NCBI GenBank assembly: GCA_021464245.1
Contig: JADCRB010000035.1
Coordinates: 1,297,960 to 1,361,959 of the forward strand
Direction: 5' to 3'
Length of the DNA: 64,000 nt
From: Carallia brachiata
Taxonomy: Eukaryota > Streptophyta > Magnoliopsida > Malpighiales > Rhizophoraceae
Positions within the stretch are counted from its first letter, which is position 1. Every line of letters begins with the position of its first letter. Of the stretch, positions 1 to 11,200 are shown piece by piece. The translations under genes and the position numbers were made by a program. The notes under the pieces are model-generated. The model ran no database searches and was not told where the DNA came from. It saw only the letters and a list, made by a program, of their open reading frames with translations.

Positions 1-1400
1 TTTTATGCAAATGAGTGATTTTCTTTCATTTTAATAGCTGATTTACCCAAATTACACTTAAATGAAGCATTAATGCTTACAAAAACCTTAAATTTCAATA
101 CAAAAATCATTTTCAACACCTTTTGAAGAGTTAAGTTCATTACATTTCATCTAATAAGTGGCAATTGATCATGATGTGCGGTTTTTGCTTAAAAAACCAT
201 TTGTGGCATGAGTAAAGAGTATAAATCACTTAATTTCAAGCAAATAAGTGATTTCTTTCTTTCATTAATGACTTATTTACCAAAAGTTACACTTAAATGA
301 AGCATTAATGCTTCCAAAAACATTAAATTTCAACCGAAAAAGCATTTTCATTTTCAACACCTTTTGGGGAGTTAAATGTATTAAATTTCATCTAATAAGT
401 GTGCAATTGATCATGATGTACGTTTATTAGTTGCATAAAACCATTTGTGGCATGAATAAAGAGTCTAAATCAATTCATTTCACGCAAATACGTGATTTTC
501 TTTATTTTAATGGCTTATTTAACCCAAATTACAATTTAATGAAGAATTAATTGTTGTAAAAACCTTTAATTTCAATGCAAAAAGTATTTTCACACACCTT
601 TTGTGAGTTAAATGCATAAAATTTCAGCTAATAAGTGTGCAATTGATCATGATTTGCGTTTATTAGTTGCATAAAACTTTTTTGTGGCATGAAAAAAAAT
701 AAAGAATCAAATCACTTAATTTTATGCAAATAAGTGATTTTCTTTCATTTTAATAGCTTATTTAACCCAAATTACACTTAAATGAGCATTAATGCATACA
801 AAAACCATAATTTCAATACAAAAATCATTTCAACACCTTTTTAGAGTTAAATTCATAACAATTTCATCTAATAAGTGTACAATTGATCATGATGTGCGTT
901 TATTAGTTGTATAAAACCATTTGTGGCATGAGTAAAGAGTATAAATCACTTCATTTCAAGCAAATAAGTGATTTTCTTTCATTTTATGGCTTATTTACCC
1001 AAACTACACTTAAATGAAGCATTAATGCTTGCAAAAACATTTAATTTCAACCGAAAAAGCATTTTCCAACACCTTTTGGGGAGTTAAATGTATTAATTTC
1101 ATTTAATAAAGTATGCAATTGATCATGATGTGCGTTTATTAGTTGCATAAAACCATTTGTGGCATGAATAAAGAGTCTAAATCAATTCATTTCATGCAAA
1201 TACGTGATTTTCTTCTTTTTTTTAATGGCTTATTAACCCCAATTACACTTAAAGAAGCATTAATACTTGCAAAAACCTTTAATTCATCAACCGAAAAAGC
1301 ATATTCAACACCGTTTTGGAGAGTTAAATGTATAAATTTCAGTTTAATAAGTGTGCAATTAATCATGGATACCGTTTATTAGTTGCATAAAACCATTTGT
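1..1400 (-). repeat. Satellite monomers left of the first 45-bp duplication
   Basis: Roughly six monomers including a partial one at the window edge. They alternate between copies with AATACAAAAATC, CCGAAAAAGC and AATGCAAAAAG at the same position, so a multi-monomer repeat is probable but its left boundary lies outside the window. The copy at about 1143-1380 has the private string CATATTCAACACCG, which recurs at about 3230 and links it to the next unit. Confidence 0.8.
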
Positions 1401-1490
1401 GGCATGAATAAAGAGTCTAAATCAATTCATTTCACGGAAATAAGTGGCATGAATAAAGAGTCTAAATCAATTAATTTTACGCAAATAAGT
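1401..1490 (-). repeat. 45-bp tandem duplication inside a monomer (copy 1)
   Basis: GGCATGAATAAAGAGTCTAA occurs at 1401 and again at 1446, with a nearly identical 45-bp unit repeated head to tail. It makes this monomer about 282 bp. It lies in a different part of the monomer from the 30-bp duplication of the main array. Confidence 0.9.
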
Positions 1491-3328
1491 GATTTTCTTT
1501 CATTTTAATGGCTTATTTAACGTAAATTACACTTAAATGAAGCATTAATGCTTGCAAAAACCTTTAATTTCAATGCAAAAAGTATTTTCAACACCTTTTG
1601 GTGAGTTAAATGCATAAAATTCCATCTAATAAGTGTGCAATTGATCATGATTTGCGTTTATTAGCTGCATAAAACGTTTTATGGCATGAATAAAGTCTAA
1701 ATCAATTAATTTTACACAAATAAGTGATTTTCTTTCATTTTAATAGCTTATTTAACCAAATTACACTTAAATGAAGTATTAATGCTTACAAAAACCTTAA
1801 ATTTCAATACAAAAAGCATTTTCAACACCTTTTGGAGAGTTAAATGCATTACATTGCATCTAATAAGAGTTTAATTGATCGTGATGTGCGTTTATTAGTT
1901 GCATAAAACAATTTGTGGCACGAATAAAAAATCTAATCACTTCATTTCATGCAAATAAGTGATTTTCTTTCATTTTAATGGCTTATTTAACCCAAATTAC
2001 ACTTAAATGAAGCATTAATGCTTGCAAAAACCTTTAATTTCAATGCAAAAAGTATTTACAACACCTTTTGGTGAGTTAAATGCATAAAATTCCATCTAAT
2101 AAGTATGCAATTGATCATGATTTGCGTTTATTAGTTCCATAAAACCTTTTGTGGCATGAATAAAGAATATAAATACTCATTTATGCAAATAAGTGATTTC
2201 CCTTCATTTTAATAGTTTATTTAACCTAAATTACACTTAAATGAAGCATTAATGCCTACAAAAACCATAAATTTCAATACAAAAATCATTTTCAACACCT
2301 TTGTAGAGTTAACTTCATTACATTTCATCTAATAGTGTGCAATTGATCATGATGTGCGTTTTTTAGTTGTATAAACCTTTTGTGGCATGAGTAAAGAGTA
2401 TAAATCACTTCATGTCAAGCAAATAAGTGATTTTCTTTCATTTTAATAGCTTATTTACACAAAATTACACTTAATGAAGCATTAATGGTTGCAAAAACAT
2501 TTAATTTTAACCGAAAAGCATTTTCAACACCTTTTGGGGAGTTAAATGTATTAAATTTCATCTAATAAGTGTGCAATTGATCATGATGTGCGTTTATTAG
2601 TTGCATAAACCATTTGTGGCATGAATAAAGAGTCTAAATCAATTCATTTCACGCAAATACGTGATTTTCTTTCATTTTAATGGCTTATTAACCCAAATTA
2701 CACTTAAATGAAGCATTAATGCTTGCAAAACCTTTAATTTCAATGCAAAAAGTATTTTCAACAACTTTTGGCGAGTTCAATGCATAAAATTCCATCTAAT
2801 AAGTGTGCAATTGATCATGATACGCGTTTATTAGTTGCATAAAACCATTTGTGGCATGAATAAAGAGTCTAAATCACTTCATTTTATGCAAATAAGTGAT
2901 TTTCTTCATTTTAATAGCTTATTTAACCCAAATTACACTTAAATGAAGCATTAATGCCTACAAAAACATTAAATTTCAATACAAAAAGCATTTTCAACAC
3001 CTTTCAGAGAGTTAAATGCATTACAATTCATCTAATAAGTGTGCAATTGATCATGATGTGCGTTTGTTAGTTGCATAGAACCATTGGGCATGGGGCAGAA
3101 TAAAGAGTATAAATCACTTCATTTCATGCAAATAAGTGATTTTCTTTCATTTCAATGGCTTATTTACCCAAAATTACACTTAAATGAAGCATTAATGCTT
3201 GCAAAAACCTTTAATTTCAACCGAAAAAGCATATTCAACACCGTTTGGAGAGTTAAATGTATTAAATTTCATTTAATAAGTGTGCAATTGATCATGATAC
3301 GCGTTTATTAGTTGCATAAACCATTTGT
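1401..3328 (-). repeat. Left-arm HOR unit, about 8 monomers (1,928 bp)
   Basis: It runs from the first GGCATG of one 45-bp duplication (1401) to the equivalent point of the next (3329). The size fits eight 237-bp monomers plus 45 bp (1,941 expected). The private strings CACGGAAATAAG and CATATTCAACACCG occur beside both boundaries, supporting descent of the two boundary regions from one duplicated block. Confidence 0.7.
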
Positions 3329-3420
3329 GGCATGAATAAAGAGTCTAAATCAAATTCATTTCACGGAAATAAGTGGCATGAATAAAGAGTCTAAATCAAT
3401 TAATTTACGCAAATAAGTGA
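3329..3420 (-). repeat. 45-bp tandem duplication inside a monomer (copy 2)
   Basis: GGCATGAATAAAGAGTCTAA begins at 3329 and again at 3375 (46-bp offset because of one extra A). The first copy has CACGGAAATAAG, as at 1401-1490. Confidence 0.88.
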
Positions 3421-3506
3421 TTTTCTTTCATTTTAATGGCTTATTTAACGCAAATTACATAAGTGATTTTCTTTCATTTTAATGACTTATTTACCCAAAA
3501 TTACAC
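3415..3506 (-). repeat. Second local duplication with monomer truncation
   Basis: AAGTGATTTTCTTTCATTTT occurs at 3415 and again at 3461. Between them the monomer runs only to CAAATTACAT and then jumps back in phase, so one monomer is cut to a 46-bp remnant. Together with the preceding 45-bp duplication this makes 3329-3506 a double stutter. It could be a real slippage or unequal-exchange product, or an assembly error. Confidence 0.75.
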
Positions 3507-3893
3507 TTAAATGAAGCATTAATGCTTGCAAAAACCTTTACTTTCAACCAAAAAAGTATTTTCAACACCTTTTGGGGAGTTAAATGTATTAAATTTCATC
3601 TAATAAGTGTGCAATTGATCATGATGTGTGTTTATTAGTTGCATAAAATCATTTGTGGCATGAATAAAGAGTCTAAATCAATTCATTTCACGCAAATACG
3701 TGATTTTCTTTCATTTTAATGGCTTATTTAACCCAAATTACACTTAAATGAAGCATTAATGCTTGCAAAAACCTTTAATTTCAATGCAAAAAGTATTTTC
3801 AACACCTTTTGGTGAGTTCAATGCATAAAATTTCATCTAATAATTGTGCAATTGATCATGATATGCGTTTATTAGTTGCATAAAACCATTTGC

Positions 3894-3983
3894 GGCATGA
3901 ATAAAGAGTCTAAATCAATTCATTTCACGCAAATAAGTTGCATGAATAAAGAGTCTAAATCAATAATTTACGCAAATAAGTGA
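3894..3983 (-). repeat. 45-bp tandem duplication inside a monomer (copy 3)
   Basis: GGCATGAATAAAGAGTC at 3894 is repeated from 3939 as TGCATGAATAAAGAGTC. The first base of the second copy is T instead of G, a variant shared with the duplication at 6062. Confidence 0.88.
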
Positions 3984-6061
3984 TTTTCTTCATTTTAATG
4001 GCTTTTTTAACCCAAATTGCACTTAAATGAAGCATTAATGCTTGCAAAAACCTTTAATTCAATGCAAAAAGTATTTTCAACACCTTTTGGTGTGTTAAAT
4101 GCATAAAATTCCATCTAATAAGTGTGCAATTGATCATGATTTGCGTTTATTAGTTGCATAAAACCATTTGTGGCATGAACAAAGAGTCTAAATCACTTCA
4201 TTTCATGCAAATAAGCGATTTTTCTTTCATTTTAATGGCTTATTTAACCCAAATTACACTTAAATGAAGCATTAATGCTTACAAAAACCTTTAATTTCAT
4301 TGCAAAAAGCATTTTCAACACCTTTTGGTGAGATAAATGCATTAAATTCCATCTAATATGTGCAATTGATCATGATTTGCGTTTATTAGTTGCTTAAAAC
4401 TATTTGTGGCATGAATAAAGAGTCTAAATCACTTCATTTTATGCAAATAAGTGAATTTTCTTTCTTTTAATGGCTTATTTAACCCAAATTACACTTAAAT
4501 GAAGCATTAATGCTTGCAAAAACCTTTAATTTCAATGCAAAAAGTATTTTCAACACCTTTTGGGGAGTTAAATGCATAAAATTGCATCTAATAAGTGTGC
4601 AATTGATCATGATTTGCGTTTATTTAGTTGCATAAAACCTTTTGGCATGAATAAAGAATCTAAATCACTTCATTTTATGCAAATAAGTGATTTTCTTTCT
4701 TTATTTTAATAGCTTATTTAATCCAAATTACACTTAAATGAAATGTTAATGCTTACAAAAACCTTAAATTTCAATACAAAAAGCATTTTCAACACCTTTT
4801 GGAGAGTTAAATGCATTACATTGCATCTAATAAGGGTTCAATTGATCATGATGTGCGTTTATTAGTTGCATAAAACCATTTGTGACATGAATAAAGAGTA
4901 TAATCACTTCATTTCATGCAAATAAGTGATTTTCTTTCATTTTAATGACTTATTTACCCAAAATTACACTTAAATGAAGCATTAATGCTTGCAAAAACCT
5001 TTAATTTCAACCAAAAAAGTATTTTCAACACCTTTTGGGAAGTTAAATTTATTAAATTTCATCTAATAAGTGTGCAATTGATCATGATGTGCGTTTATTA
5101 GTTGCATAAAATCATTTGTGGCATGAATAAAGAGTCTAAATCAATTCATTTCACGCAAAAACGTGATTTTCTTTCATTTTAATGGCTTATTTAACCCAAA
5201 TTACACTTAAATGAAGCATTAATGCTTGCAAAAACCTTTAATTTCAATGCAAAAAGTATTTTCAACACCTTTTGGTGAGTTCAATGCATAAAATTTCATC
5301 TAATAATTGTGCAATTGATCATGATTTGCGTTATTAGTTGCATTAAACCTTTTGTGGCATGAATAAAGAATCTAAATCACTTCATTTTATGCAAATAAGT
5401 GATTTTCTTTCATTTTAATAGCTTATTTAACACAAATTACACTTAATGAAGTATTAATGCTTACAAAAACATAAATTTCAATACAAAAAGCATTTTCAAC
5501 ACTTTTTGGACAGTTAAATGCATTACATTGCATCTAATAAGGGTTCAATTGATCATGATGTGCGTTTATTAGTTGCATAAACCATTTGTGACATTAATAA
5601 AGAGTATAAATCACTTCATTTCAAGCAAATAAGTGATTTCTTTCATTTTAATAACTTATTTACCCAAAGTTACACTTAAATGAAGCATTAATGCTTGCAA
5701 AAACCTTTAATTTCAACTAAAAAAGAATTTTCAACGCCTTTTGGGGAGTTAAATGTATTAAATTTCATCTAATAAGTGTGCAATTGATCATGATGTACGT
5801 TTATTAGTTGCATAAAAACCATTTGTGGCATGAATAAAGAGTACAAATCACTTCATTTCAAGCAAATAAGTGATTTTCTTTCATTTCAATGGCTTATTAA
5901 CCCAAAATTACACTTAAATGAAGCATTAATGCTTGCAAAAACCTTTAATTTCAACCGAAAAGCATTTTCAACACCTTTTGGAGAGTTAAATGTATAAATT
6001 TCATCTAATAAGTGTGCAATTAATCATGATCTGCGTTTATTAGTTGCATAAAACCATTTGC
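3894..6061 (-). repeat. Left-arm HOR unit, about 9 monomers (2,168 bp)
   Basis: The start is duplicated at 6062. Five private variants occur in the same order in both copies: GGTGTGTTAAATG, CATGAACAAAGAG, AAATAAGCGATTT, GGTGAGATAAATG and GTTGCTTAAAACTA. GAACAAAG lies at 4177 and 6345, exactly 2,168 bp apart. Nine monomers plus 45 bp predicts 2,178. Confidence 0.85.
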
Positions 6062-6149
6062 GGCATGAATAAAGAGTCTAAATCAATTCATTTCACGCAA
6101 ATAATTGCATGAATAAAGAGTCTAAATCAATTAATTTTCGCAAATAAGT
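6062..6149 (-). repeat. 45-bp tandem duplication inside a monomer (copy 4)
   Basis: GGCATGAATAAAGAGTC at 6062 is repeated from 6106 as TGCATGAATAAAGAGTC (44-bp offset). It shares the G-to-T variant with the copy at 3894. Confidence 0.87.
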
Positions 6150-6602
6150 GATTTTCTTTCATTTTAATGGCTTTTTTAACCCAAATTACACTTAAATGAA
6201 GCATTAATGCTTGCAAAAACCTTTAATTTCAATGCAAAAAGTATTTTCAACACCTTTTGGTGTGTTAAATGCATAAAATTCCTTCTATAAGTGTGCAATT
6301 GATCATGATTTGCATTTATTGTTGCATAAAACCATTTGTGGCATGAACAAAGAGTCTAAATCACTTCATTTCATGCAAATAAGCGATTTTCTTTCTTATT
6401 TAATGGCTTATTTAACCCTAATTACACTTAAATGAAGCATTAATGCTTACAAAAACCTTTAATTTCATTGTAAAAAGCATTTTCAACACCTTTTGGTGAG
6501 ATAAATGCATTAAATTCCATCTAATAAGTGTGCAATTGATCATGATTTGCGTTTATTAGTTGCTTAAAACTATTTGTGGTATGAATTAAGAGTCTAAATC
6601 AC
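6062..6602 (-). repeat. Truncated left-arm HOR copy ending at the inversion
   Basis: It repeats the first about 530 bp of the unit that begins at 3894, with all five private variants, and then stops abruptly at the orientation switch. Confidence 0.85.
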
Positions 6603-6612
6603 ACTTATTAAA
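6590..6612. other. Head-to-head orientation switch of the array
   Basis: Sequence to the left ends in the inverted-phase string AGTCTAAATCAC. Sequence to the right begins in the plus phase as CACACTTATTAAATGG. The two phases overlap by the three bases CAC at 6600-6602. No N or foreign DNA is present. The parts of the monomer that meet are not homologous to each other, which suggests a microhomology-type join rather than exchange between aligned copies. An assembly join is the alternative. Confidence 0.9.
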
Positions 6613-8222
6613 TGGAATTTTGTGCATTTAACTTCCCATAAGGTGTTAAAAATGCTTTTTCCATTGAAATTAAAGGTTTTTATAAGCATTAATGCTTCAT
6701 TTAAGTGTAATTTGGGTTAAATAAGTCATTAAAATGAAAGAAAATCACTTATTTGCATGAAATGAAGTGATTTAGACTCTTTATTCATGCCACAAATGGT
6801 TTTATGCAACTAATAAACGCAAATCATGATCAATTGCACACTTATTAGATGGAATTTTGTGCATTGAACTCCCCATAAGGTGTTAAAAATGCTTTTTCCA
6901 TTGGAATAAAGGTTTTTATAAGCATTAATGCTTCATTTAAGTGTAATTTGGGTTAAATAAGCCATTAAAATGAAAGAAAACACTTATTTGCGTGAAATGA
7001 AGTGATTTAGACACTTTATTCGTGCCACAAATGATTTATGCAACTAATAAACGCAAATCATTATCAATTGCACACTTATTAAATGAAATTTTGTGCATTT
7101 AACTTCCCATAAGGTGTTAAAAATGTTTTTCCATTGAAATTAAAGGTTTTATAAGCATTATGCTTCATTAAGTGTAATTGGGTTAAATAAGTTATTAAAA
7201 TGAAAGAAAATCACTTATTTACATGAAATAAAGTTATTTAGACACTTTATTCATGCCACAAATGATTTATGCAACTAATAAACGTAAATCATGATCAATT
7301 ACACACTTATTAGATGGAATTTAATGCATTTAACTCCCCAAAAGGTGTTGAAAATGTTTTTTTCCGTTGAAATTAAGGTTTTTATAAGTATTAATGCTTT
7401 ATTTAAGTGTTTTTTGGGTTAAATAAGCCATTAAAATGAAAGAAAATCACTTATTTGCATGAAATGAAGTGATTTAGACTCTTTATTCATGCCACAAATG
7501 GTTTTATGCAACTAATAAACGCAAATCATGAGCAATTGCACACTTATTAGATGGAATTTTGTGCATTTAACTCCCCATAAGGTGTTTAAACGCTTTTTCC
7601 ATTGGAATTAAAGGTTTTTTATAAGCATTAATGCTTCATTTAAGTGTAATTTGGGTTAAATAAGCCATTAAATGAAAGAAAGAAAATCACTTATTTGCAT
7701 GAAATGAAGTGATTTAGACACGTTATTCGTGCCACAAATGATTTTATGCAACTAATAAACGCAAATCATGATCAATTGCACACTTATTAAATGGAATTTT
7801 GTGCATTTAACTTCCCAAAAGGTGTTAAAAATGCTTTTTCCATTGAAATTAAAGGTTTTTATAAGCATTAATGCTTTATTTAAGTGTTTTGGGTTAAATA
7901 AGTCTTAAAATGAAAGAAAATCACTTATTTACGTGAAATGAAGTTATTTAGACACTTTATTCATGCCACAAATGATTTTATACAACTAATAAACGCAAAT
8001 CATGATTAATTACACACTATTAGATGGAATTTAATGCATTTAACTCCCCAAAAGGAGTTGAAATGCTTTTTCCATTGAAATTAAAGGTTTTTATAAGCAT
8101 TAATGCTTCATTTAGTGTTATTTGGGTTAAATAAGCCATTAAAATAAAGAAAATCACTTTTTGCATGAAATGAAGTTATTTAGACTTTATTCATACCCAC
8201 AAATGGTTTTATGCAACTAATA
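6603..8222 (+). repeat. Trimer-organised satellite segment
   Basis: About seven plus-oriented monomers. At one site copies read AAATGGTTTT, AAATGATTT, AAATGATTT in a repeating order of three (ggt near 6796, 7498 and 8204). AATTACACAC replaces AATTGCACAC at about 7297 and 8008, 711 bp apart (three monomers). TTTAAGTGTTTT with loss of the following AATT also recurs. So this stretch is about two copies of a 705-711 bp trimer, more diverged than the array that follows. No gene is seen. Confidence 0.8.
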
Positions 8223-11200
8223 AACGCAAATCATGATCAATTGCACACTTATTAGATGGAATTTTGTGCATTTAACTCCCCATAAGGTGTTAAAAATGCT
8301 TTTTCCATTGAAATTAAAGGTTTTTATAAGCATTAATGCTTCATTTAAGTGTAATTTGGGTTAAATAAGCCATTAAAATGAAAGAAAATCACTTATTTGC
8401 ATGAAATGAAGTGATTTAGACACTTTATTCATGCCACAAATGGTTTTATGCAACTAATAAACGCAAATCATGATCAATTGCACACTTATTAGATGGAATT
8501 TTGTGCATTTAACTCCCCATAAGGTGTTAAAAATGCTTTTTCCATTGAAATTAAAGGTTTTTATAAGCATTAATGCTTCATTTAAGTGTAATTTGGGTTA
8601 AATAAGCCATTAAAATGAAAGAAAATCACTTATTTACATGAAATGAAGTGATTTAGACTCTTTATTCATGCCACAAATGGTTTTATGCAACTAATAAACG
8701 CAAATCATGATCAATTGCACACTTATTAGATGGAATTTTGTGCATTTAACTCCCCATAAGGTGTTAAAAATGCTTTTTCCATTGAAATTAAAGGTTTTTA
8801 TAAGCATTAATGCTTCATTTAAGTGTAATTTGGGTTAAATAAGCCATTAAAATGAAAGAAAATCACTTATTTATGAAATGAAGTGATTTAGACACTTTAT
8901 TCATGCCACAAATGGTTTTATGCAACTAATAAACGCAAAATGATCAATTGCACACTTATTAGATGGAATTTAATGCTTTTAACTCCCCAAAAGGTGTTAA
9001 AAATGCTTTTTCCATTGAAATTAAAGGTTTTTATAAGCATTAATGCTTCATTTAAGTGTAATTTGGGTTAAATAAGCCATTAAAATGAAAGAAAATCACT
9101 TATTTGCATGAAATGAAGTGATTTAGACTTTATTCATGCCACAAATGGTTTTATGCAACTAATAAACGCAAATCATGATCAATTGCACACTTATTAGATG
9201 GAATTTTGTGCATTTAACTCCCCATAAGGTGTTAAAAATGCTTTTTCCATTGAAATTAAAGGTTTTTAAGCATTAATGCTTCATTTAAGTGTAATTTGGG
9301 TTAAATAAGCCATTAAAATGAAAGAAAATCACTTATTTACATGAAATGAAGTGATTTAGACTCTTTATTCATGCCACAAATGGTTTTATGCAACTAATAA
9401 ACGCAAATCATGATCAATTGCACACTTATTAGATGGAATTTAATGCATTTAACTCCCCAAAGGTGTTAAAATGCTTTTTCATTGAAATTAAAGGTTTTTA
9501 AGCATTAATGCTTATTTAAGTGTAATTTGGGTTAAATAAGCCATTAAAATGAAAGAAAATCACTTATTTGCATGAAATGAAGTGATTTAGACTTTATTCA
9601 TGCCACAAATGGTTTTATGCAACTAATAAACGCAAATCATGATCAATTGCACACTTATTAGATGGAATTTAATGCATTTAACTCCCCAAAAGGTGTTAAA
9701 AATGCTTTTTCCATTGAAATTAAAGGTTTTTATAAGCATTAATGCTTCATTTAAGTGTAATTTGGGTTAAATAAGCCATTAAAATGAAAGAAAATCACTT
9801 ATTTGCATGAAATGAAGTGATTTAGACACTTTATTCATGCCACAAATGGTTTTATGCAACTAATAAACGCAAATCATGATCAATTGCACACTTATTAGAT
9901 GGAATTTAATGCATTTAACTCCCCAAAGGTGTTAAAAATGCTTTTTCCATTGAAATTAAAGGTTTTTATAAGCATTAATGCTTCATTTAAGTGTAATTTG
10001 GGTTAAATAAGCCATTAAAATGAAAGAAAATCACTTATTTACATGAAATGAAGTGATTTAGACTCTTTATTCATGCCACAAATGGTTTTATGCAACTAAT
10101 AAACGCAAATCATGATCAATTGCACACTTATTAGATGGAATTTGCATTTAACTCCCCAAAGGTGTTAAAAATGCTTTTTCCATTGAAATTAAAGGTTTTT
10201 GTAAGCATTAATGCTTATTTAAGTGTAATTGGGTTAAATAAGCCATTAAAATGAAAGAAAATCACTTATTTGCATGAAATGAAGTGATTTAGACTCTTTA
10301 TTCATGCCACAAATGGTTTTATGCAACTAATAAACGCAAATCATGATCAATTGCACACTTATTAGATGGAATTTTGTGCATTTAACTCCCCAAAGGTGTT
10401 AAAAATGCTTTTTCCATTGAAATTAAAGGTTTTTATAAGCATTAATGCTTCATTTAAGTGTAATTTGGGTTAAATAAGCCATTAAAATGAAAGAAAATCA
10501 CTTATTTACATGAAATGAAGTGATTTAGACACTTTATTCATGCCACAAATGGTTTTATGCAACTAATAAACAAATCATGATCAATTGCACACTTAGATGG
10601 AATTTGCATTTAACTCCCCAAAAGGTGTTAAAAATGCTTTTTCCATTGAAATTAAAGGTTTTTATAAGCATTAATGCTTCATTTAAGTGTAATTTGGGTT
10701 AAATAAGCCATTAAAATGAAAGAAAATCACTTATTTGCATGAAATGAAGTGATTTAGACTTTATTCATGCCACAAATGGTTTTATGCAACTAATAAACGC
10801 AAATCATGATCAATTGCACACTTATTAGATGGAATTTTGTGCATTTAACTCCCCAAAGGTGTAAAAATGCTTTTTCCATTGAAATTAAAGGTTTTTATAA
10901 GCATTAATGCTTCATTTAAGTGTAATTTGGGTTAAATAAGCCATTAAAATGAAAGAAAATCACTTATTTACATGAAATGAAGTGATTTAGACTCTTTATT
11001 CATGCCACAAATGGTTTTATGCAACTAATAAACGCAAATCATGATCAATTGCACACTTATTAGATGGAATTTAATGCATTTAACTCCCCAAAAGGTGTTA
11101 AAAATGCTTTTTCCATTGAAATTAAAGGTTTTTAAGCATTAATGCTTCATTTAAGTGTAATTGGGTTAAATAAGCCATTAAAATGAAAGAAAATCACTTA

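Larger units (their letters stand above)
3329..3893 (-). repeat. Short 565-bp block between two 45-bp duplications
   Basis: Only about two monomers plus the stuttered remnant separate the duplications at 3329 and 3894, whereas the neighbouring spacings are 1,928 and 2,168 bp. It looks like a HOR unit that lost about six monomers. Confidence 0.6.
1..6602 (-). repeat. Diverged 237-bp satellite array, inverted orientation
   Basis: About 27 tandem monomers read as the reverse complement of everything to the right of 6602. Landmarks here are TTTGCGTTTATTAG, CCATTTGTGGCATGAATAAA and TTTAACCCAAATTACAC, which appear to the right as CTAATAAACGCAAA, TTTATTCATGCCACAAATGG and GTGTAATTTGGGTTAAA. Monomers differ more from each other than in the rest of the window. 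Local variants include a CCGAAAAAGC class and an ATACAAAAA class in place of AATGCAAAAAG. There is no gene. Small open frames at 1143-1382 and 3084-3311 are monomer sequence. Nothing other than the satellite is seen. Confidence 0.95.

Noticed and set aside
1143..3311. Plus-strand open frames of 75-79 codons in the left arm
   Set aside because: These are the same monomer frame seen on the other strand because the array is inverted here.
6590..6612. Long hairpin formed by the orientation switch
   Set aside because: Different parts of the monomer meet at the junction, so the bases on each side do not pair directly. Pairing between the arms would need a large offset loop.
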